Part shown: piece after piece, positions 1-5,305 of the stretch | Layout of the letters: each line of letters starts with the position of its first letter | Numbering within the stretch: the stretch's first letter is position 1 | Assembly: GCA_028685945.1 (NCBI GenBank) | Contig: JAQUCZ010000065.1 | Coordinates: 1 to 6,500 of the forward strand | Length of the DNA stretch: 6,500 nt | Source of the DNA: Sulfurimonadaceae bacterium | GTDB taxonomy: Bacteria; Campylobacterota; Campylobacteria; Campylobacterales; Sulfurimonadaceae | Reading direction: 5' to 3' | Made by a program: the position numbers and the translations under genes | Notes under the pieces: model-generated | Databases searched by the model: none | The model's input: only the letters and a program-made list of their open reading frames with translations | What the model was told of the DNA's origin: nothing

Positions 1-417
1 TTGCCCTATGGCGGTGATAAAGTTCGTATCGCGCTCCCATCTGGGTACGAGATGCAGATGGATATGCTCGGCGATCCCCGCGCCCCCTGCACTCCCGAGA
101 TTCATCCCCAAATTCACCCCGCTTGCTCCGAACCCCTCTTTTAAAAGGCGTACCCCTTTTTGCGCCAATACACTCATATGCAGCCACGTCTCTTGAGGCA
201 GCTCTTCGAGTTTGTCGGTGTGCAGATGGGGAATAATCATAAAATGCCCCGGGGTGTAAGGGTAGCGGTTCATCACCATAAAACAGTGCTCGTCGCGATA
301 AAGCACGTGCAGCGCGGCATCGTCCTTGGCATGTGTGCTTATGTGACAAAATACGCACCCTTCCACCTTGTTGGTGATGTACTCGCTGCGCCACGGCGCG
401 TATAAAATCTCTTGCAT
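1..417 (-). CDS. HIT-family nucleotide hydrolase/transferase (partial, 3' end cut by window edge)
   Basis: The visible 139 residues are the N-terminal and central parts of a histidine-triad protein, a cytoplasmic family that hydrolyses or transfers nucleoside phosphates (AMP-lysine, ApnA or related substrates). A CVFC motif at residues 21-24, typical of HIT proteins that can hold zinc, is followed by the conserved segment NRYPYTPGHFMIIPH (50-64). The catalytic triad is HIHLHLVP at 118-125, with His120 the expected nucleophile. The frame is open to base 1, so the C-terminus lies outside; the family is usually 140-170 residues. The start is fixed by AAGGAG five bases upstream. The ribosome site overlaps the stop codon of the GGDEF-EAL gene and only 10 bases separate the two genes, so they are probably co-transcribed. 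I recall a HIT gene beside murF in Helicobacter, which would make this an old neighbour now separated from murF. The exact substrate cannot be told. Confidence 0.93.
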   Translation of the reverse strand, partial: MQEILYAPWRSEYITNKVEGCVFCHISTHAKDDAALHVLYRDEHCFMVMNRYPYTPGHFMIIPHLHTDKLEELPQETWLHMSVLAQKGVRLLKEGFGASGVNLGMNLGSAGGAGIAEHIHLHLVPRWERDTNFITAIGQ

Positions 418-422
418 CGCTT

Positions 423-428
423 CTCCTT
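423..428 (-). promoter_or_regulatory. Ribosome binding site of the HIT gene
   Basis: AAGGAG lies five bases before the HIT ATG and shares its first base with the TAA stop of the upstream GGDEF-EAL gene (428-430). This decides the start and suggests coupled translation. Confidence 0.75.
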
Positions 429-2833
429 TATGCGTCTATATCGGGTTTCGGTTGGCTGATAAAATACCCTTGGGTATAGTCGATCCCGAGTGCGACCACT
501 TTATCTTGAATCTCCTGCGAATCGACAAACTCCGCGATGGTTTTCACCCCGAGCCTTTTTGCAAAGGTTGCTATCGTTTCGACGATAGTGAGGCTGTTTT
601 TATCACTCAAAATGTTTTGGATAAGCGAACCGTCGATTTTTATATAATCGACGTTGAGTTGCGAAATACGCTGAAAATTTGAAAATCCCGACCCGAAATC
701 ATCGATCGCTATCTTGGCGCCGTAGTATTTTACCGACTTGATAAACTCCGATACGTTCTCGTAATTATCTATATTTTCGGTCTCCAAAATTTCAAAAACG
801 ACCCTCGAACCGAAATTATAGTGCTCTAACTTTTGAAGAATAAACTCGTGAATCCCGATGTCGGAGATATCGCTCTCGCTGAGATTGATACTAAATTCGA
901 ACTCTTTATCTTTAAAATACTCAAAACATTTCTCAAGCATCGTTTCGGTGAGTTGGAAATACTGATGGGAGCGTTTTGCGACGTTTAAAAAGAAAAACGG
1001 CGCGATTGCCTTGCCTTTGTCGTCTATTAGCCTCACAAGCGCTTCGTATTTTTCTATTTTGCCGCTTTGGTTGTTGTAGATAGGTTGGTAAAACGGAACA
1101 ACTTTGTCGTTTTTAAAAGCATTTTTGAGTTTGCTCGCCCACTCCAAGTTGGAGCCGAACTCGTCTTTCGTGGCATGTGCTTCTTTGTAGGTCATAAACG
1201 GTTTTTTTCTTTTTTTTGCGGTTTTGAGCGCTATGTCGGCATTGACGAATGCCGAAATGTTTTGCGCATGGATCGCCGCACCTGCGGTTGCGCTTAAGGT
1301 GATTTTTCTTTTGTTGAACATATCGTGAAACTCGTAAGCGCTTATATATTCCAAAAGGGTCTCTACAAACGTCACGATAAGATTACGCGAATATTCGTAG
1401 GGAATAAAGATCGCAAACTCATCCCCCGAGAGTCTAAACACCTCGTAATTTCGCTCGCGAATAAAATCTTTAAGCAGTTTTGCAAAATCACGCAACACTT
1501 TGTCGCCCGTTTGCACGCCGTAAAAATCGTTTACCTCTTTAAAATCGTTGATATTGATTAAGACCAGAGAAACAGTAGCCTGTTCCAGTACTTTTTCGCT
1601 CAGAGAGAGACGGTTGGGCAATTTGGTAAGCTCGTCGGTGTGGAGTTGGATATTCAGTTTTTCACGGCTTGCCTCGAGCTGCTCTTTATAATGTTCCATC
1701 GAAGTGATGTCGGTCATATTAACCACATATTCTCCGTTTTCTTTCTCAAGCAGTTTTGCGTTGATATCGAAAATATACTCTTTCTCCCCCCGCTTGATTA
1801 AAACTTTTTTCGAGCGTTTGGCACTCACGATTTTTTCAATCCAATTCGATTTGTCCTCTTTGTAGATAAAATCTTTTCGCTCAACCTTTTCAAAAAAATC
1901 GCACACGCATTCGTGTTCTCTTTTAAACTCCTCGATCGTTTTATACTCCGAAAAAAACTCGAAAAAAGCGGTGTTGGCATGGGAGATGGTATCTTGAAAA
2001 CTTGCAATAACGATAGAGGTTTGGGAGTTTAAAATATTTTCGTTTCTTGTCTTCTCGCGCACGAGAAGCTCTTTTCTTTCTACTAAAGAGGCATACATAG
2101 AATTGATATGGTCGCTTAAAAACGCTGTTTCTTTTGTACCGTGAATCTCCAAAGGTTTGATATTTGCTTCGTCATTTTTAATTTTATCAAGATGTTCAAA
2201 CACCTTTTGAAACGGCTTTTGAATCACCTCGTAAATCGCAAGGAATAAAAACAGCAAAATCAAAAACATCAATACGAACAACGTCGTAAAAACGAGCTTT
2301 TTATTCTCCGAAACTATGTTTTGAAACTGGGTCGTAGGTTTTAAAACCACTATATCCCACCCCCAAGGGGTAAAAACAAACCTATAACCGAAATAACCGT
2401 TAAACGTCTCAAAAGCGTCGTAATGCAGAATTTGCAAAGCTTTTTCGTACGCAACCTGCGTCCCCTCTTGCGACATGCCAAGAGGGATCATGCGGCGCTT
2501 TGCATCAAACACCAAAGCTTCGTATCCCGAGTTTTCAAGTATCTGAGCAAGATTGGCAATACTCTCTTTTTGGGATGCCTCTTGTGCCTGCGCAAAATAA
2601 TCGGCGTCTTTTCCAAACTCGAAAAAAAGCGTTTTGTATTCGGCATGTAAAACGTAATAAATTTTATTTGCGAAGTTTTTGATTTCGTGCTTTTGCACTT
2701 TCGTGATATGCCCTACCAGAGCATCTTCGATAACTTTTGTTCCTGCAAATCCGCCGAGTAGCGCGAGCGTTACAATAGGGACGACAAGTTTTATCTGTAT
2801 GGATGTTTGTTTAAAAAGCGATGCGAATTTCAT
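428..2833 (-). CDS. Membrane PAS-GGDEF-EAL protein, probable c-di-GMP phosphodiesterase
   Basis: An 801-residue inner-membrane signalling protein. In order it has TM1 (about 16-31), a periplasmic domain of about 145 residues (35-178, possibly Cache-like), TM2 (about 180-204), a HAMP-like segment (205-253), a PAS-like domain (about 270-377, ending in DIT), GGDEF (about 398-549) and EAL (about 565-801). The GGDEF half is degenerate: the usual D-I-D-x-F-K is NINDFK (427-432), the signature is SGDEF (469-473), and no RxxD inhibitory site stands at the usual distance. The EAL half has the expected residues: Glu597 of EAL, Asn650, Glu681/Glu684, Asp711-Asp712, Lys732, Glu768 and Gln788. I infer net phosphodiesterase activity, with GGDEF perhaps a GTP-binding regulator. 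The start at 2833 is chosen because GGAG lies five bases upstream and the ATG overlaps the stop of the PhnD-like gene as ATGA. A longer in-frame start at 2932 would lie inside that gene. Base composition looks AT-rich compared with dctM. Confidence 0.93.
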   Translation of the reverse strand: MKFASLFKQTSIQIKLVVPIVTLALLGGFAGTKVIEDALVGHITKVQKHEIKNFANKIYYVLHAEYKTLFFEFGKDADYFAQAQEASQKESIANLAQILENSGYEALVFDAKRRMIPLGMSQEGTQVAYEKALQILHYDAFETFNGYFGYRFVFTPWGWDIVVLKPTTQFQNIVSENKKLVFTTLFVLMFLILLFLFLAIYEVIQKPFQKVFEHLDKIKNDEANIKPLEIHGTKETAFLSDHINSMYASLVERKELLVREKTRNENILNSQTSIVIASFQDTISHANTAFFEFFSEYKTIEEFKREHECVCDFFEKVERKDFIYKEDKSNWIEKIVSAKRSKKVLIKRGEKEYIFDINAKLLEKENGEYVVNMTDITSMEHYKEQLEASREKLNIQLHTDELTKLPNRLSLSEKVLEQATVSLVLININDFKEVNDFYGVQTGDKVLRDFAKLLKDFIRERNYEVFRLSGDEFAIFIPYEYSRNLIVTFVETLLEYISAYEFHDMFNKRKITLSATAGAAIHAQNISAFVNADIALKTAKKRKKPFMTYKEAHATKDEFGSNLEWASKLKNAFKNDKVVPFYQPIYNNQSGKIEKYEALVRLIDDKGKAIAPFFFLNVAKRSHQYFQLTETMLEKCFEYFKDKEFEFSINLSESDISDIGIHEFILQKLEHYNFGSRVVFEILETENIDNYENVSEFIKSVKYYGAKIAIDDFGSGFSNFQRISQLNVDYIKIDGSLIQNILSDKNSLTIVETIATFAKRLGVKTIAEFVDSQEIQDKVVALGIDYTQGYFISQPKPDIDA

Positions 2834-3672
2834 TTGAGCTCCGCAAGGCGTGTATTTTTTATCTTTTTGGCAATCGCTTCGTAGGGTTCGTTTGAAGCCT
2901 TGATGGCGCCGTATTTTACGTTTGTTCCCCACTCGTGCATCAGAAAAGCATTCTCTTTGTTTTCAAAAGGTTTTAGCGACACCAGAAGCTCTTGTATCTT
3001 CGCTGCGAGTTTTTCATCCATAGAAGATGTTCCCAAAAGCAAAAAACCCGGATAACCGGAACTTCGCTCCAGCTCTTTGATCCCCAAATGCTCGTACGAT
3101 TCGTATTCGCTACTTCTCACGCTTCCTACGCTTGCTTTTTCAAGCAACAGATCCAAAATAACGTGGGAGTGGGTTCCGCTGTAATAACTCTCTAACGCTT
3201 CAAGCTTCACGCCGTATTTTTGCACCATTTCGCTTACCGCCAAATCGCCGCAGGTGGAGAGCTTTTGGGTGAGTGCAACTTTACTAAAAAGATTGCCTTG
3301 TTTGGTTGCACAACTTTTTTTAAGCGCAACCAAACTGCACGTGTAGCTAGCAAGCCCCTTTTCATCGAGAAACTGTACCAAAGGCTTTACGTTTTTCGTA
3401 TGGTTTAAAAGTGCCGCATAGGGGAGAGGTCCTAGATGCGCCATAGCGACATCCCCGTTTTGGATTGCCGCTAAAAGTTCGCCGTAATCGGCATGGTAAA
3501 CAATCTCAAACTCTACGCCGAGTTTTTTTGAGAGATAACCCAGCATCCCTTTGTAGTGTTTAATAACAAGCTCCGATTTGTACATCGGAAGCGGGGCAAA
3601 TTTTATCTTTTCACTCCCTGCCGAAGCAGAACTTAAAAAAACAAAAACAATAAAACCGACGAGATACTTCAT
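2830..3672 (-). CDS. PhnD-family periplasmic substrate-binding protein, likely sensory partner of the GGDEF-EAL protein
   Basis: A 280-residue secreted protein. Residues 1-18 form a signal peptide (Lys2, hydrophobic core, SASA cleavage box near 18), with no lipobox cysteine. The mature part has the look of the phosphate/phosphonate/phosphite-binding family (PhnD, PtxB, AioX): a start such as KIKFAPLPMYKSELVIKHY (22-40), the GPLPYAALL segment (81-89), a ligand loop STCGD (139-143) where relatives usually have ST-S-G, and SGTHSHVILDLL (165-176). Cysteines are at 112, 121 and 141. No PhnC/PhnE-type ATPase or permease is in the window. Instead the gene overlaps a membrane GGDEF-EAL gene by ATGA, so I infer a ligand sensor acting on that enzyme's periplasmic domain. 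The start at 3672 is preferred over 3696 because AAGGA lies six bases upstream, it begins the signal peptide, and the predicted transcript starts near 3698. The ligand is unknown; an orphan transporter subunit is the alternative. Confidence 0.9.
   Translation of the reverse strand: MKYLVGFIVFVFLSSASAGSEKIKFAPLPMYKSELVIKHYKGMLGYLSKKLGVEFEIVYHADYGELLAAIQNGDVAMAHLGPLPYAALLNHTKNVKPLVQFLDEKGLASYTCSLVALKKSCATKQGNLFSKVALTQKLSTCGDLAVSEMVQKYGVKLEALESYYSGTHSHVILDLLLEKASVGSVRSSEYESYEHLGIKELERSSGYPGFLLLGTSSMDEKLAAKIQELLVSLKPFENKENAFLMHEWGTNVKYGAIKASNEPYEAIAKKIKNTRLAELK
2839..2842 (-). promoter_or_regulatory. Ribosome binding site of the GGDEF-EAL gene
   Basis: GGAG, five bases before the ATG at 2833, sits inside the last codons of the PhnD-like gene. 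With the ATGA stop/start overlap it implies translational coupling, so both proteins would be made in linked amounts. Confidence 0.75.
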
Positions 3673-3678
3673 CCTCGA

Positions 3679-3683
3679 TCCTT
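3679..3683 (-). promoter_or_regulatory. Ribosome binding site of the PhnD-like gene
   Basis: AAGGA stands six bases before the ATG at 3672. The alternative in-frame ATG at 3696 has no comparable site, so this decides the start. Confidence 0.75.
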
Positions 3684-3704
3684 TTTTTATAAACATAAGC
3701 TTCT

Positions 3705-3734
3705 ATGATACTACTTAAAACTTTAAATTATCAA
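3705..3734 (-). promoter_or_regulatory. Sigma70-like promoter for the PhnD-like / GGDEF-EAL / HIT unit
   Basis: On the minus strand a TTGATA box (3729-3734, one change from TTGACA) is followed after 18 bases by TATCAT (3705-3710, one change from TATAAT). Transcription would begin near 3698, leaving a leader of about 25 bases before the ATG at 3672. The surroundings are strongly AT-rich. The call rests on pattern only. Confidence 0.5.
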
Positions 3735-3743
3735 ATTTTTGAT
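3730..3743. promoter_or_regulatory. Operator-like palindrome over the -35 box
   Basis: ATCAAA-TT-TTTGAT is a perfect 6+6 inverted repeat with a 2-base centre. It overlaps the proposed -35 box, a placement that suits a repressor or regulator site. In AT-rich DNA such a palindrome can also arise by chance. Confidence 0.3.
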
Positions 3744-3751
3744 GCTATAAC

Positions 3752-3825
3752 GGAGATGAGGCTTTAGCCTCATTAAGAGCATAACCATATTGGTAGTTTT
3801 TTAGTGAGGCTGAAGCCTCACCTCC
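3752..3825. repeat. REPIN-like unit: two inverted REP-type copies
   Basis: The left copy (3752-3776) and the reverse complement of the right copy (3801-3825) agree at 22 of 25 positions; all three differences are transitions. Each copy reads GGAG at its head and then a hairpin: ATGAGGCT-TT-AGCCTCAT at 3756-3773 and GTGAGGCT-GA-AGCCTCAC at 3804-3821. About 24 bases lie between the copies. A GTAG/GGAG tetranucleotide followed by a palindrome, paired head-out, is the layout of REPINs mobilised by RAYT (Y1-type) transposases. No such transposase is in the window. Family membership is inferred from structure only. Confidence 0.6.
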
Positions 3826-3889
3826 AAAAAAAGTTAAATAACTGACCTTACGCAGCTTTTTTAAAAAGAAGCGTAAGTGATCAGTTTTT
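3826..3889 (-). terminator. Possible transcription terminator downstream of dctM
   Basis: CTTACGC (3847-3853) pairs with GCGTAAG (3871-3877), and AACTGA (3840-3845) with TCAGTT (3881-3886), giving a long hairpin with a small bulge. On the minus strand it is followed by an AT-rich 7-base gap and then seven Ts (3832-3826). On the plus strand it runs directly into TTTTT (3885-3889). It would end the murF-dctQ-dctM transcript, but the gap before the T run makes it imperfect, and the hairpin is partly the inner repeat of the MITE-like element. Confidence 0.35.
3834..3841. repeat. Target-site duplication, left copy
   Basis: TTAAATAA, identical to 4022-4029, abuts the left end of the MITE-like element. 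The preceding G also matches, so the direct repeat could be counted as nine bases. Confidence 0.55.
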
Positions 3890-4021
3890 CTCCCGTATCT
3901 GTCGGTTACGGGTAGCGTTTCAGGAAACATCCCTGCGGGAGCGCTTCGCTTGTTTTGGGGGTTGTAGGGACATTTGTCCCTGCCACTTTACGTGCTTTGC
4001 TCGGAAAGTGCGTAACATCAG
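3842..4021. mobile_element. MITE-like non-autonomous element, 180 bases
   Basis: The left end reads CTGACCTTACGCA (3842-3854) and the right end TGCGTAACATCAG (4009-4021). As inverted repeats they match at 11 of 13 positions, in two blocks (CTGA and TTACGCA). Perfect 8-base direct repeats TTAAATAA flank the element on both sides, as expected of a target duplication. The inside has no credible gene but several short palindromes: CCCGTA/TACGGG (3892-3897/3907-3912), AGCG/CGCT (3940-3950), AGGGACA/TGTCCCT (3966-3981) and CACTTT/AAAGTG (3984-3989/4005-4010). Ends starting CTGA and 8-9 base duplications recall the IS10/IS50 branch of the IS4 family, but the parent element is not visible here. It sits immediately after the dctM stop codon. 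Confidence 0.6.
3964..3981 (+). repeat. Single REP-like palindrome inside the MITE-like element
   Basis: GTAG at 3964-3967 leads into AGGGACA-TT-TGTCCCT (3966-3981), a 7-base-pair stem. The GTAG head resembles a REP sequence, but there is no inverted partner, so it may be an internal structure of the element. Confidence 0.3.
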
Positions 4022-4029
4022 TTAAATAA
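4022..4029. repeat. Target-site duplication, right copy, containing the dctM stop
   Basis: TTAAATAA, identical to 3834-3841. On the minus strand its last three bases are the TAA stop codon of dctM, so dctM keeps its native end. Confidence 0.55.
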
Positions 4030-5305
4030 AGGCAAAAACCAAATCGGGAAAGAGCATCACAAGCCCGAGTGCTAAAAACTGAAGCAAGATAAAAGGGATG
4101 ATCCCTTTGTAGGTATCGAGGGTTTTAATAGTATCCCCCGCGACCCCTTTGAGAAAAAAGAGGGAAAGCCCAAACGGCGGGGTTAAAAAAGAGGCTTGCA
4201 AGTTGAGTGCTATCAACACCGCAAACCACACGGGATCGATCCCGAATGCATGCATAACGGGGACTAAAATCGGCACGATGACAAAACTGATCTCGATAAA
4301 GTCGATAAAAAATCCCAAGATAAAAATTGCCGCCATCGCAATAGCGATAAACACCCAAACGTCGGCGATATCTTCGGTAAAAAACTCCAAAATCATATCG
4401 CTGCCGCCGAGTTCGTTAAAGACAAGCGAAAATGCGGTCGCACCGATGAGGATCATAAAAATCATCCCGCTTAGCTTCACCGTTTCCAAACTTGCATAAC
4501 GCAACATGCCAAGGCTTAAAGAACGGTTCATAAGCGCCAAAAGTGCAGCACCTACTACGCCGAACGCCGCCGATTCGGTGGGGGATGCGATTCCCGCAAA
4601 AATGGTTCCTAGCACCGCTACCATCAATAAAAGGGGCGGCACGATAGCAAAAACGATCTCTTTGGCACTCACCTCTTTAGTATCTTCAAGGAGGGGCGCT
4701 TTATGAGGCTTGAAGTAGGCATAAACGAGGATATAAACGATGTAGAGCCCCACAAGCACAAGCCCCGGTAAAACCGCTCCCGCAAAAAGCTCCCCCACGC
4801 TCACGCTCATCACGTCCCCTAAAATGATAAGAATCACCGAAGGGGGGATAATCTGCCCGAGAGTACCGCTAGAAGCGATAGTTCCGCTAGCAAGCCCTTT
4901 GTCGTAGCCCGCTTTGAGCATCAACGGCAGAGCGATAATCCCCAGCATCACCACCGACGCCGACACGATCCCCGTAGAAGCTGCAAGCATCGCTCCCACA
5001 AGCACCACGCTTACCCCAAGCCCTCCGCGCACGCCCCGCAAAAGCGCGCTCATGGCAACCAAAAGGCGCTCCGCCATGAGCGACTTTTCAAGCAACAAAC
5101 CCATCATAATAAACAGCGGCACCGCCATAAGGGTGTGGTTGGACATAATGCCGTAGATGCGAAACGGTAATACCGAAAAAACATCCAGCCCCACTTCGGG
5201 GATAAAAAAAGCAAAAACGATGCTCACCGCACCGAATACGAACGCAACGGGGATCCCAACGAGCAAAAGTGCCAGTACGAGCACAAACATCGCCATGGCA
5301 ATCAT
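4022..5305 (-). CDS. dctM: TRAP transporter large permease (DctM / FcbT3 type)
   Basis: A 427-residue inner-membrane protein with about 11-12 hydrophobic segments. It is the main translocation subunit of a tripartite sodium-driven transporter for organic acids. Family landmarks seen are VGIPVAF (16-22), NHTLMAVPLFIMMG (56-69), GTIASSGTLGQIIPPS (141-156), GIASPTESAAFGVVGA (238-253), GFFIDFIEISFVIVPILVPV (331-350) and LTPPFGLSLFFLKG (374-387). Length is normal. The start at 5305 is chosen because GGAG lies six bases upstream and the ATG overlaps the dctQ stop as ATGA; an upstream in-frame ATG at 5344 lies inside dctQ and would add a charged, non-family extension. Expected to pair with the DctQ protein encoded just before it. 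No periplasmic DctP-type gene is present, so the substrate cannot be named. Downstream lies the MITE-like element, directly after the stop codon. Confidence 0.95.
   Translation of the reverse strand: MIAMAMFVLVLALLLVGIPVAFVFGAVSIVFAFFIPEVGLDVFSVLPFRIYGIMSNHTLMAVPLFIMMGLLLEKSLMAERLLVAMSALLRGVRGGLGVSVVLVGAMLAASTGIVSASVVMLGIIALPLMLKAGYDKGLASGTIASSGTLGQIIPPSVILIILGDVMSVSVGELFAGAVLPGLVLVGLYIVYILVYAYFKPHKAPLLEDTKEVSAKEIVFAIVPPLLLMVAVLGTIFAGIASPTESAAFGVVGAALLALMNRSLSLGMLRYASLETVKLSGMIFMILIGATAFSLVFNELGGSDMILEFFTEDIADVWVFIAIAMAAIFILGFFIDFIEISFVIVPILVPVMHAFGIDPVWFAVLIALNLQASFLTPPFGLSLFFLKGVAGDTIKTLDTYKGIIPFILLQFLALGLVMLFPDLVFAFI

Noticed and set aside
1825..2007. Minus-strand frame inside the GGDEF-EAL gene
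   Set aside because: It is out of frame with the supported domains and has no features of its own.
2834..2932. 33-residue N-terminal extension of the GGDEF-EAL protein
   Set aside because: It would lie wholly inside the PhnD-like gene, is rich in Lys and Arg and unlike a signalling N-terminus, and the ATG at 2833 has GGAG and an ATGA overlap.
2830..3672. PhnD-like protein as the missing binding protein of the TRAP transporter
   Set aside because: TRAP systems use DctP or TAXI folds, not the PhnD family. The gene has its own promoter candidate and is coupled to the GGDEF-EAL gene instead.
3673..3696. Upstream ATG for the PhnD-like protein
   Set aside because: It would leave almost no leader before the predicted transcription start, has no ribosome site, and would put extra residues before a normal signal peptide.
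3752..3825. Paired palindromes as a CRISPR array
   Set aside because: There are only two copies, they are inverted rather than direct, and there is no repeat-spacer periodicity.
3745..3930. 61-codon open frame on the minus strand
   Set aside because: It runs through the REPIN-like unit and into the MITE-like element, has no ribosome site or known domain, and its residues are simply the repeats read as codons.
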